Origin: Polysphondylium violaceum
Taxonomy: Eukaryota > Evosea > Eumycetozoa > Dictyosteliales > Dictyosteliaceae
Direction: 5' to 3'
Assembly: GCA_000277445.1 (NCBI GenBank)
Contig: AJWJ01000195.1
Location: 1 to 39,521 of the forward strand
DNA: 39,521 nucleotides
Within the stretch, counting starts at the first letter, position 1. Each line of letters begins with the position of its first letter. Below, piece by piece: positions 13,125 to 22,932 of this stretch. The notes beneath the pieces were generated by a model. It ran no database searches. It worked only from the letters and a program-made list of their open reading frames with translations, and was not told the origin of the DNA. The position numbers were made by a program, and so were the translations under genes.

Positions 13125-15268
13125 TTATTCTTGAGCAGCCATAGGGCCATTCTTTTTAGCTTTTTCATTTTTGTATTGTTTGTGACCTTTCCATTTTTTT
13201 TTAGTTGATTTAGCTTCGCCAGTGGAAGAGTTTTGTTCACCATTTTCCTCATCACTATCTCCAGCTATTTTGTTTTCTTGGGGTTGAGGTTTTTTGGGTG
13301 GTTTATCTTTAACTTTGTTATCATTGTTTTTGTTATTATCTTTTACTTTGTTATCATTGTTATTGTTATTATTGTTATGTTTTACTTTGTTGTCATTATT
13401 TTTGTTATAATCTTTTACTTTGTTATTATTATTGTTATTGTTTGCTCTTGCTTTGTTGCCATTGTCATTGTTTTCCTTGGATTTGTCTTTGAATTTGTTA
13501 TCTTTGTTTTTGATGTTATGATCTTTGTTGTCATTGTTTTTGTTATTATGGTCCTTATTTTTGTTATCTTTGTTCTTTGGTGGCCCTTGTTTAGAATCGG
13601 ATTTATCTTTGGTATCTTGACCTTTTGGTCCTTTTGGCTTCTGATCTTTGTCAGCATTTTTACCTTTTTGATTGGAAATGGTGATTTTTTCAATCATGGT
13701 TTCATCAATCTTTACATTTTCCTTTTTGGATTTAAGTTCAGCTTCAGAGTTTAGTTTATCGACAATTTCTCTAATGACCCTAATCATTTGATCGGCAGAT
13801 TTTCTTGCATCCATTGAAGTGTGCTTTTTAGCCTCCATTTCCATTTGGTTCAATGTAATGTTTAATTCATCGACAAGATTAAAACCAGAACAGAGTTTCT
13901 TTAATTTTTTGCAGGAATCCACAATTTCTTGAGTCATTTTATTGAGAGCTGCATCAGTAATCTTTTTGGCATCAGAAAGGGAGTTGATATGATTGTTGGC
14001 AATATGGGCATCGTTGATACTTTTCATATATTTATCTTTAAGGTCTTTGAGTTCTTCTTCAACGGTAGTGGTAACATCTTTCATTGTCTTTTTGTCGTGG
14101 TAATGTACAGTGAAGCTGCATTTAGATTCACATATTTGGCAATTTTGTGTTCCACCCATGCAATAGCAGCCAATAAAAATGTTAGCACCTTTTTCAGTTG
14201 TTTCAGTGAGACCACAATGGTCATGGCACACATGGTTACAGGTACTGCAAATGGTAGAATGATAAGTAGCGGGAACCAACTGTTTTTTGGTAACAGTGTT
14301 TTTTTTTGTAAAGTTTTTAAAAGATTCTTTATCTTTGTTATGTTTTTCAAGCTGAGCTTCATAGATGGCAAGGTTATCTTGAAGCTTCTGAAGATTTCCA
14401 ATATCCAAAGTGGCTTTGTGTAAAGTAGATTTGATTTTGGAACGATGAATCTTCATTTCACTAAAATCTCTGGTTGGAACAGCCTCAGTTTCTTTGATTA
14501 ATGTCAACAACTTAGTGATAGTCTTGAATGAGAGCTGAAGTTGAAAGTTAAGATACTCTTTCGAATTTTCGTCCCAGGTAGTAGGATTAGTACTAAAAGC
14601 TGAATTGTTCATAAAGAATATATTTGATGGTTTAATATTGATTTGAATAGAATCCAAATCAAAGTTTTTATCACAATTTAAGCAGTTGGTGAGCACCAGA
14701 AATATATTATTCAAGAGAGAGTCTGGGATAGATCCACGTAATCGACTAAGAGCATTTTGTAAATTGATTGTCATTCTAGGAACGGTGCCGTTGATCAAAA
14801 GAATGATAGCAGAGAGAGATTTAGCTTTTTCAGCGGCATCAATGATTTTATCGATATTGATATCATCTTGCTTTATTCCACGAGTATCAGATAGACCTGG
14901 TGTATCGATAAAAACATAAGTAGTATTATCTTTTGTAAAGGTATAGTTATTACAACTATCAGTTTGACTCTTGGTTCTATCACCACTGCTTAATTCATCA
15001 TTTTTAAAATTCTCTGTTGCTTTTAAATGTTTTGTAGTGATTGCTACTTTTAAATTCTCTAAAGTTCCATCTAAAAAATAATTTGTATTGGTGTTGATAA
15101 AAGTAGATTTACCTATTAAAGTCGACAATTAATATTTGATTATTTTTTAGATAATTGTTTATATTTACCACATCCAGTTTCTCCAATCACTAGGATTGAT
15201 ACTGTATTATTCGATGATTGTTTAGCAGTGGATGTAGTAGTTGTAGTTGTAGTAGTTGTTTTAGACAT
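13125..15268 (-). CDS. AIG1/GIMAP-type GTPase with Cys/His block and Lys/Asn-rich tail
   Basis: Exons 15268-15169 and 15112-13125 give 695 residues. The first exon encodes a Thr run and ends inside the P-loop; splicing out 56 nt (GTAAAT...TAATAG) restores GETGCGKST at residues 29-37 (G1). G3 is FIDTPGLSD; the G4 position reads LVLTNCLNCD, so the usual Lys of TKxD is Asn. After the GTPase (to about residue 215) comes a helical linker. A Cys/His-dense block at about 314-365 (CSTCNHVCHDHCGL ... CYCMGG ... CQICESKC) could bind zinc. Next come coiled coils and a strongly Lys/Asn/Asp-rich repeat tail (about 520-690). The family is best known for immune and membrane-associated GTPases in plants and animals; role here unknown. 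It is divergently arranged with the Nudix gene. Confidence 0.85.
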
Positions 15269-15746
15269 TGTGTGTAGAAAATATAAATGGAAAAAAAAAA
15301 ATGTTAGGGGAGTTAAAGTTTTGGTCTACATTGATTTTTAGATCACAATCGATGAATCCCTTTTAAAAAAGAAGTCACTTTTACTCACCAACTCAACACT
15401 AGGGGGATTTTTTTTTTCTAAAAAGTTATCGGGGAAAAAATTATTGGGCAAGATCTTAATCTACCAGTTGCATGGGAAATTTTTTTTAAATATCTTTCAA
15501 ATCCCTCAAAAAAAAATTGGTAAAGGAAATTTTATATTGTACTGAGGTTGTTTCAAATTAAACATAAAGAGTAGAAGCTGATTGTAACACTCACTTTTAT
15601 AAATCAAGATGATTTAAACTTTGATAAACACTCATTGCTCTCCTCTTTATATCAAATGGACCTATTTTAATGAAAATATTTAGTATTCAATAATTCTATT
15701 CGACTTGTTTAAAGTTTTTTTTTTTTTTTTTATTATTTATTTGAAA
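15269..15746. promoter_or_regulatory. Divergent intergenic region between AIG1-type GTPase and Nudix genes
   Basis: 478 bp between two starts pointing outward, so it must hold both promoters. It is AT-rich with multiple A and T runs. No ORF, tRNA or convincing structured RNA was seen. Confidence 0.5.
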
Positions 15747-16840
15747 ATGAATTATCTACCAAATTTAATTAAAAACAGTAGAATTATAAACACAAATACC
15801 TCTGCCTTTAAAAAAAGATCAGTAGCTAGTGTTGCCTTGATACTAAGACCATCCAAGGTTCGATTATTATTATTATTATTAATAACAATATTTAAATTAC
15901 AATGTTCTAATATCCACTTTTTTAGAATATTTCTGATATAATTTCACCATTTCAATGTGTTTGTAAAAGTACTAGTAATATACATAAAGATAATTGCATT
16001 CATTCATATATAGATTTATCTAAACTATCGGTATCAAACCATTTATCTTCACAATCTCAAACACCATCATCATTAATTAATAATAGTAATGGTAATAAGA
16101 GTTTAGTCGATGGTGATGTTGGTCTAGAAGTTTTATTTTGTAAAAGAAATAGAAGTGGAGAGGTATGCTTTCCAGGGGGTGGACTAGAGAGGAACGAGTT
16201 ACCCAAAGATGCGGCAGAAAGAGAGACAATGGAGGAGATCAATGTGGACATCTCAAACGGAGACAACTTTGCATTGCTTGGACAGTTGGAGGATAAATAT
16301 ACTTTTGATAAAATGAAGGTACATTCATTTGTCTATCTACAACTATGCAAAGAAACACCAGACATACAATTGGCCAAAGATGAATTGGTCGATTGTGGTT
16401 GGGTAGATATCAATCACTTTATTTTAAATTCAAGTTCATTTCAAATCACACCCATCAGTCAAATCTCTCAATCTAAAAGATTAAAGAGTAATCCATGTAT
16501 GTAGTGTCGTAGTATCCATCTATTCATTGCTTGTTATTAATACTTTATAATGATCTCTCTAGTTTTAAAATTCATATGCGATAGAGTCAATGTACCATTT
16601 ATTAAATTACCAATATCAAGTAAAGAGTATACATATAAATTGTGGGGATTAACATTGGACATGACATCTGATTTACTCAAGAGAATGACAGGTAGTTCAC
16701 CTATTCCCCAACCAAGGGCAATCAACAATAACCTTATCTACAACTTTTACAGAATCTATAGACAATTCCCTCAGTATATATTGTTTTTCAGTCTGTTAGT
16801 ATTTAGTATCTCATTCTTTACTCTACAATCAAATAAATAA
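15747..16840 (+). CDS. Nudix hydrolase, CoA-diphosphatase-like, with C-terminal membrane anchor
   Basis: Exons 15747-15857, 15926-16496 and 16563-16840 give 319 residues. The Nudix box is at residues 122-141: GGLERNE, LPKDAAE, then RETMEE, fitting GX5EX7REUXEE with Thr for the first hydrophobic and Asn for the later Gly. Upstream strands are ASVALILR and GLEVLFCKR; the downstream KLWGLTLDMTSDLLKRM segment is typical of the NUDT7/NUDT8/Pcd1 CoA diphosphatase group. That suggests hydrolysis of CoA or acyl-CoA in mitochondria or peroxisomes, which is inference. An Asn/Ser-rich insert lies between the first strand and GLEVLF. The last 24 residues form one hydrophobic helix (about 296-317), a possible tail anchor. 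The first intron has a weak donor, GTTCGA, but is needed to bypass stops and rebuild the domain. Confidence 0.8.
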
Positions 16841-16904
16841 ACAAACAGATAATCTATATCTATATTGTATGATTGTTATCAAATAATATAATTTATTTAT
16901 TACA

Positions 16905-19052
16905 TTAAATAAAATAGACATCACCTATATGTACACTATTAAATAACTGTTTGGAATACTGTTGGTCATTGAAATCTGTGTTAAAGAGGAGTTGGTCCAG
17001 TTGATCGAGGGTCAGTGTATTGTTGTCTTGGTCGTTGGCAGTGTAGAATGGATTATCGTTTACATCTTGTACTCTATTGATTGTAACAACAGACATGATT
17101 GGTTCAGTGGGTGATAGACAATAGGGCAGATGAATGTATGATTGCTTTTGAATAATAACCCTATTTCCATTGAATTCCAGTCTATTGGGATGACTAATTC
17201 CTGTTTTAATGCCATAGTATTTAATTATATTCTTTAAGATTAAATCCACCTGTTCAGTTTTATAGATAGTTGAGCATAAATCAAAAGGATAGTTCCAATC
17301 TCTTTTACAATCTGGCTTGCTTCTGTCCCATTTCATTATTCCATTGCTCTTGTTATTGCTATTATTATTAATATCATTTGCGTTTGTTGTTATAACAACT
17401 CTATCGATGGGTACCGATATTGATTCATCACATGTGTGACAATATGTTATATAGGAGTTCATCTTTAAATAGAACCCCAAGCAATCTGGATTGTTTTCCA
17501 ATTCCTTGGCATAGACACCTAAATTGAAATCATTGTAATAGATGATATCATCCACTGCAAACATGATATAGTGATAAGGATTCTGTTGAATGGCATATAC
17601 CTGTAATTCTTGTGTAAAGTTTTCTTCTTTAATAAACAAAATATTACTATTGCTATCGTTTGTTGTGTATCTATCAATTACAGATTGATAGGATTGTTGA
17701 TACTTTGCCTCAGAGTATGTGTATATGACAACCATGTCTATGATGAATTGATTTTCCTTATCCTTTACAGAATATTTATAAAATGTTCTTAGATATTGGT
17801 TCAATTGGAAAGCTCTATCTTTGGAGAATACCACTACTCTAATACCATTTTTGTTTAGATTTCTATTGACAAGCTTGGGTGTTGTTGCTGTAGTTGGTGA
17901 TTGTTTGAAGAGCATTGAGGGATTGGAGGATGATAACAAAGACACCAATTGTGAAGTAGGGTTTCTACTCAACCATTTGGTCCATACCGATAAACTAGTA
18001 GGATGATTAGGATAGCTTGACATACAGATGGAAACTAGCTCACCTATTCTTTCATTTGTAGATTCTTTTAAAATATCTCTAGACAAAGTAAATGACTCTA
18101 TCTTGCTAAAGGCCTCTTCGATCACCTCCAAGAGTTGTATGCATTTGGGTATTTCTTCTACCTTCTCTATCGATTTACTAATTACTGAAGGAAATAAAAG
18201 TATTTCCATAATATCTTCTTTTACTAATTGTTCTATTGCATTTGTACTACTATTATTATTTAGTTGGTCCATTAAAAGCTTTTTTAAATAATGACAACTA
18301 GATTGTATGCTTGATTTCTTTTGGATATCCAAGTATTGTGATGAAATCGAGTGTTGATGTTTTCTCAATAGTAATAAAGGTTTGGGCAATTGGATGTTTG
18401 ATACATTAACTTTATATTTCGTTATCAACTTTAACCATAGAGAGTAATCTTCAATATGGGGATATTTGCTTGAATATTTACGAAACACTGATCTTCTCAT
18501 CATTACTGAAGGATGAACTAAACAGCAGTTAAATATCATAGACCAATTAGCTAAATCTTTATCAGGATGTTGAATAATTCTATTACTATTACTACTATTT
18601 TCATTATTAAACAATTGTTCTATTGTTTCGCTACTATTATCATTGAATACTTTTACTGGACAACCAACGACACCAATGTTTAAGTTTGATTCCAAGTATT
18701 GATACTGTAAATGAAATCTATTAGGATTAGATATATCATCGCAATCCATACGAGCGATATAGTTGCCTTTTGAATGATTTATAATTGCGTCATTGAGACA
18801 ATAAACCAATCCTTTGTTTTCAAGATGAGTTATTATCTTTATTCTCTTATCTTGTTCTTGATATGATTGTAATAATGATTTTAAACTACAATTATCGTCA
18901 TCCCAAGACCCATCATTTATAATAATTAATTCCCAATCTAAAAATGATTGATTTATAATACTATTGGCTGATTGTTGAAGATATTCTATTACTACATTAC
19001 TATTGCTCTTATCTTTGACATATACAGGTAAAACTACAGATAATTGTACCAT
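16905..19052 (-). CDS. Two-domain glycosyltransferase: family 2 GT plus a second GT-A-like region
   Basis: Single exon of 715 residues. Residues 1-260 are a GT-A family 2 glycosyltransferase: VQLSVVLPVY at the N terminus, WELIIINDGS, NKGLVYCLNDAI, then ARMDCDDISNPNRF, whose acidic cluster binds the metal-nucleotide-sugar. VHPSVMMRRSVF and EDYSLWLKL follow, typical of GT2 acceptor-side motifs. A helical linker (about 260-400) leads to a second region starting IRVVVFSKDRAFQLNQYLRTFYKYS. This contains YHYIMFAVDDIIYYNDFNL (about 490-510), a DD motif placed like that of a second GT-A domain. No signal peptide or membrane span is visible, so a cytosolic or cytosol-facing enzyme is likely. Sugar and acceptor are unknown. 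The stop is 64 bp from the convergent Nudix gene. Confidence 0.83.
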   Translation of the reverse strand: MVQLSVVLPVYVKDKSNSNVVIEYLQQSANSIINQSFLDWELIIINDGSWDDDNCSLKSLLQSYQEQDKRIKIITHLENKGLVYCLNDAIINHSKGNYIARMDCDDISNPNRFHLQYQYLESNLNIGVVGCPVKVFNDNSSETIEQLFNNENSSNSNRIIQHPDKDLANWSMIFNCCLVHPSVMMRRSVFRKYSSKYPHIEDYSLWLKLITKYKVNVSNIQLPKPLLLLRKHQHSISSQYLDIQKKSSIQSSCHYLKKLLMDQLNNNSSTNAIEQLVKEDIMEILLFPSVISKSIEKVEEIPKCIQLLEVIEEAFSKIESFTLSRDILKESTNERIGELVSICMSSYPNHPTSLSVWTKWLSRNPTSQLVSLLSSSNPSMLFKQSPTTATTPKLVNRNLNKNGIRVVVFSKDRAFQLNQYLRTFYKYSVKDKENQFIIDMVVIYTYSEAKYQQSYQSVIDRYTTNDSNSNILFIKEENFTQELQVYAIQQNPYHYIMFAVDDIIYYNDFNLGVYAKELENNPDCLGFYLKMNSYITYCHTCDESISVPIDRVVITTNANDINNNSNNKSNGIMKWDRSKPDCKRDWNYPFDLCSTIYKTEQVDLILKNIIKYYGIKTGISHPNRLEFNGNRVIIQKQSYIHLPYCLSPTEPIMSVVTINRVQDVNDNPFYTANDQDNNTLTLDQLDQLLFNTDFNDQQYSKQLFNSVHIGDVYFI

Positions 19053-19219
19053 TGATGGAATAGAAAAAAAAAAAAAAAAAAAAATTTACTTGGATCCAAG
19101 TTGAAAAGGGCATATCTAAATTTTTTTCTCTCTTAATGAAAAGATATGAGTTATGATTAATTAAGCTTTATCATTAATACAACCAAGATGTTTACAGATA
19201 TAAAATAATATAATGGAAT

Positions 19220-19843
19220 TTATTTCACAATAATGTCATTATGTAAGTTCCAGTCATATACATAAGTTGAGGCAGGCTCAATTTTAATTGGAGCGATTGA
19301 GCCCTTACCAGGTCGGTCATTATCTCTATATTTAAAATGCTCGACACCAACAATGGATTGAGTATAAACATCGGCGGTGAATCCTCTGGGAAGATCCTTT
19401 CTAATACTGATGACAGTCTTTGCATGCTCATATGTCTTATAGCACCAACGAATAGCTTGGTTATTAACAAGGAAAAGGAATTGGAGGTTGGTGTTCACTC
19501 TGACTGGTAAACCATTATATGGATGAGATTTTCCTCGGACTTGAAACATGAAAACCCATACACCCATGATATTGACAAATAAAGTACCAGTAGACCCATC
19601 CTGAATTTCGAACGCGACTGTCCTTGGACCACTAAGAGGATCAGAAAGGATCGGTTTTAATTGACTGATAAAATACTTGACACCCGAAGAATGTAATTGA
19701 ACTGGTGGCTTTCCTAATATCTGGCCATCATCCATATAAATGGCATTGACCACAACATAAAGGTCATTATCTATATTTTCATTAAAAACAGCGCTGTTTG
19801 GTTGTAGTCTGAGATCAACAAGTGATGAAGTACCGGCACCCAT
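19220..19843 (-). CDS. Unknown family protein A, N-myristoylation-type start (paralogue of 20418-21086)
   Basis: Single exon, 207 residues, starting MGAGTSS. Gly2 with Ser6 fits the MGxxxS/T N-myristoylation pattern. The body aligns along almost its whole length with the protein at 20418-21086: EIQDGSTGTLFVNIMGVWVF, GLPVRVNTNLQFLFLVNNQAIRW, YKTYEHAKTVISI, EPASTYVYDWNL. The sequence looks like an all-beta fold of about 150 residues after a variable N terminus. No catalytic motif, signal peptide or membrane span was seen. I do not recognise the family. If myristoylated, it would sit on the cytosolic face of a membrane. Confidence 0.8.
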   Translation of the reverse strand: MGAGTSSLVDLRLQPNSAVFNENIDNDLYVVVNAIYMDDGQILGKPPVQLHSSGVKYFISQLKPILSDPLSGPRTVAFEIQDGSTGTLFVNIMGVWVFMFQVRGKSHPYNGLPVRVNTNLQFLFLVNNQAIRWCYKTYEHAKTVISIRKDLPRGFTADVYTQSIVGVEHFKYRDNDRPGKGSIAPIKIEPASTYVYDWNLHNDIIVK

Positions 19844-20417
19844 TATTGAAAAAATATGTTAACAACTCTTGTGGAATAAAATGACTTTAAAAAAAATAAA
19901 ATAACTCCTTCTTTTCTTTCTATAAATAAGTGTTTTAAAATAAATATTGCTAAAGGGTTTAAAAGAATTGGTGTTTCCAAAATAAGTGTATTTATTTAGC
20001 TGAATACAAAAGGGAATGGGGAAAAGATTTTTTTTTTTTTTCATTGAATCTACTTTTTGTACATGACAATCACGAAAAATTTAATTTTGATAAAAGAATA
20101 GTATATTTTGATTATGATTTTTTTGCAAAGAAACTAAATAGTGCAAGAGAAAACACATTTTTCGATTAGTGGTATGATAAGAATCCATGATTGAGTACAA
20201 GGGTATAGGCCGAGGAAAAAACTTATTCGGGCTTGGATTCATTGAATATATTTTTTTTTTTTTCAAAATATCTTCATCTAAAATTATTTAAAAGATTTAA
20301 AAAATAGTATTATAAAAAGGAATAGTTAAAGCAAACATAGCTTGAGCTCCTCAAAAACAATTCATTCTATCGGCGTTCTTATTCTTTTTTCCTTTATCCA
20401 TTTTTTTCTTTATAACA
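19844..20417. promoter_or_regulatory. Divergent promoter region between the two paralogues
   Basis: 574 bp separate the starts of the head-to-head paralogues. It is extremely AT-rich with T10 and longer runs near 20030 and 20250. A short AC/TC-rich leader precedes each ATG. A shared promoter is plausible. No other gene seen. Confidence 0.5.
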
Positions 20418-21086
20418 ATGGGCGCAGTTCAATCCACACAGTTAGATCTCAGACAAGATCCATCTAGTATGATTAATGATCCAAGAATACTTGAAAGTGC
20501 AAAGGCACAGGCTGATGAGGCTGTTAGAAATGGAGTTGATGCTAATAAGATTGGTCAGAAACAATTAAGAGGAACTGGTCTTCTCGTTGTACTTAATCTT
20601 TTAAAAAATATCCTTGGAAATGCACTTCCAGGTCCTACACCTGGTAGGAGATTGATTATCGAAGTTCAAGATGATTCCGTTGGTTCTTTATTTGTCAATA
20701 TCAATGGAGTATGGAAGTATATGTTTATGATCAATGGAAAAGATCATCAATATAACAACTTTCCAATTAGAGTAAACACAGAATTACAATTCCTTTTCCT
20801 TGTGAATGACCTAGCAATTCGTTGGAATTACAAGACATATAATTTTGCACAGACTATTATTCATATCGACAAATCTTACAAAAGAGGATTCTATTGTTCT
20901 GTGTATGGTCAATCCATCCTTGGCTATGACGACTATACTTTTCATGAGGATGACGATAGAATTGTAAAAGGTGGTAACTATCCTGCTACCCGCACCGCCA
21001 TCTTTCAACTCCAGTCAGAACCCGCTTCCAAATATACATATGATTGGAGCATTAATTCAAATACAATTGTAACCATAAAAAGATAA
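20418..21086 (+). CDS. Unknown family protein B, N-myristoylation-type start (paralogue of 19220-19843)
   Basis: Single exon, 222 residues, starting MGAVQSTQLDLRQDPSS (Gly2, Ser6: N-myristoylation pattern). Conserved with the neighbour: EVQDDSVGSLFVNINGVWKYM, NFPIRVNTELQFLFLVNDLAIRW, NYKTYNFAQTIIHI, SILGYDDY, EPASKYTYDWSIN. It differs by a longer N-terminal helix-like segment (ILESAKAQADEAVRNGVDANKI) and an insert before the last strand. By eye, close to half the residues in the aligned core are identical. Function unknown; the arrangement indicates a tandem inverted duplication. Confidence 0.82.
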   Translation: MGAVQSTQLDLRQDPSSMINDPRILESAKAQADEAVRNGVDANKIGQKQLRGTGLLVVLNLLKNILGNALPGPTPGRRLIIEVQDDSVGSLFVNINGVWKYMFMINGKDHQYNNFPIRVNTELQFLFLVNDLAIRWNYKTYNFAQTIIHIDKSYKRGFYCSVYGQSILGYDDYTFHEDDDRIVKGGNYPATRTAIFQLQSEPASKYTYDWSINSNTIVTIKR

Positions 21087-21438
21087 AGAAGTACATAAAT
21101 AAAAAAAGCAAAGTTGTTGTAGAAAGCCAAATAAATTGAGTAGGTCTTCTTTTAATAGTATATGTAATAAAATGATCATATCACTGAGGTAATATCCTTT
21201 TATTTGATCATCTAAACCAACAATAATTTAGTGTGCCATATATTTCACTTATCAAGTAAAATTTTTTCTTTTTATATTTTTACTTTATTAAACTTCATAT
21301 ATATAAACCTAATTGGTAGCACACACAACCCTTTTTGGGTAATAACAAAAATAAATCAACAAGCCCACTCTAGTATGAGAAACAAAAACAAAAATTAACT
21401 TTTAAGTATTGATCTTACAATCCATAATTATTTTTTAT
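21087..21438. other. Convergent intergenic region
   Basis: 352 bp between the 3' ends of paralogue B (+) and the YeiH-like gene (-). AT-rich, presumably two 3' UTRs. I see no gene or strong secondary structure. Confidence 0.55.
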
Positions 21439-22932
21439 TTATTGATTATAAAAAGCAAAGTTTGACAACAAACCGGTGGTTAGGGTATCAAATGATTGAG
21501 CGGCTAAATAGAAAACACTTAGTTTCAAGACAGCCCCGTTGCCGAGTAAATTAACGATATCAATGTTTAGACCAATACAAACGAATCCCACGGTTTCAAA
21601 CCAAGTGCTTCCGAGGAGAGAGGTGTTGTTGAGATGAGTTTTCCAATCAGCGTTGGGTAATACAGTGAGAAATATACAGAGGATAAAGAACCCCAACACA
21701 AACTTTGGAAATCGTTCCAACACGATTTTAAGTACACCTGTTAAAGTGGGTCTTTTGGGTGGGGCCTTGGGGTCCACGGGATTGATGTTAAAGTAGATAC
21801 TCCATATCAAGACTCCCAGACAGATGGGCACGATAAGACAGTTTTGCAACATTTTCACAATGGCAGCCGACTGTTTGGCCTCGTCGTCAATCAGAGCTGC
21901 GCAAGCCACCACTGCGCCGGTGGTATCGATGGTGCCGCCAATCCAGGCTCCCGCTTGGAGACTGGACCATGCAAACTTTTCTTTCATCCATTTGGTGTAC
22001 ATTGGCGGCATGGTGGGAATAAAGGCCACGGTCCAGAGGGCCATCACGGCGATGGGGTAGTTTTTGGCATCTTCTTTGGCTCTGATGGTCGAACCAATGG
22101 CCTTGGCAGCCGACGAACCACAGATAGACACTGCGGCGGCGGCAACGATGGACATGTCTCTGTCAATCTTGCATATCTTGTAGCCCACAAACGCGATAAA
22201 GGTAAACAGAATCATGGTGTCGGCCGAGACAATGAGGGCAGGACCAAATATCTCTTTTGATTTCTTGAGATCCATGGCCAAGAGCACCAAACTTACTTTG
22301 ATAAAGTACTCGTCAAGCAACACCGGCTTTAACCACGCTGGTATAATGTTTGGGTTCTTTTCCTTGTCTTTGCTGCCTGTTGCTTTCTTTTCATTGTTGT
22401 TGATATCAATCGCCTGGATTTCATTCTGGTCTTGATCCGTGGCGATGCTGGTCACCTCTACATCTGGTATTTGAGCATACCCACGCATTCTATTAAAACA
22501 ACGACCGGCCATGGCTGTAATTTTGGGCCACACAATAAATCCACGAAACACAATGTTTGAAACAAACACACCTATACAGATGGACCAAAAAGGAGTACCA
22601 AATCCGCCATTGTGGATATGTGTCTGATTGCCAATGATCATTGATAGAATGGCCAACACAAACACAAATGTAAAGCCTCGGATATCAAAACCCTGTTTCT
22701 GGGCCATTTGAGGAAACTTTGTTCCAATATACATTACAGCAAAAGCCACCGGAATCGATACCCAAAAGTAACCCTTACTAAAGAAATCCAATGGGTTCTT
22801 GGTCCATGCTGACGGCGTGTAGTAGTTTGCTTTGGTGATAAACGAAAGTGCAGAGCAGAGTATAAATGATGCAAACCCGACAAACGTACTCCACCAATCT
22901 TCATTGTTAAAGAAAGTAGTATTGAATATCAT
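21439..22932 (-). CDS. YeiH/UPF0324 family membrane protein (putative sulfate exporter family)
   Basis: Single intronless exon, 497 residues with about ten hydrophobic helices. Conserved family segments include FGPALIVSADTMIL, SIVAAAAVSICGSSAAKAIGS (the Gly/Ser/Ala-rich helix), AGAWIGGTIDTTGAVVACAALI and SAAIVKMLQNCLIVPICLGVLIW. This is the UPF0324 (Cons_hypoth698) family, widespread in bacteria, where YeiH is a putative exporter; the substrate is not firmly known. It is longer than the bacterial proteins (about 340 residues), owing to extra N-terminal helices and a cytosolic loop at about 150-200 rich in Asp, Gln, Asn and Lys. Rarity in eukaryotes and lack of introns are compatible with an old bacterial transfer, but coding style resembles neighbouring genes. 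Confidence 0.82.
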   Translation of the reverse strand: MIFNTTFFNNEDWWSTFVGFASFILCSALSFITKANYYTPSAWTKNPLDFFSKGYFWVSIPVAFAVMYIGTKFPQMAQKQGFDIRGFTFVFVLAILSMIIGNQTHIHNGGFGTPFWSICIGVFVSNIVFRGFIVWPKITAMAGRCFNRMRGYAQIPDVEVTSIATDQDQNEIQAIDINNNEKKATGSKDKEKNPNIIPAWLKPVLLDEYFIKVSLVLLAMDLKKSKEIFGPALIVSADTMILFTFIAFVGYKICKIDRDMSIVAAAAVSICGSSAAKAIGSTIRAKEDAKNYPIAVMALWTVAFIPTMPPMYTKWMKEKFAWSSLQAGAWIGGTIDTTGAVVACAALIDDEAKQSAAIVKMLQNCLIVPICLGVLIWSIYFNINPVDPKAPPKRPTLTGVLKIVLERFPKFVLGFFILCIFLTVLPNADWKTHLNNTSLLGSTWFETVGFVCIGLNIDIVNLLGNGAVLKLSVFYLAAQSFDTLTTGLLSNFAFYNQ

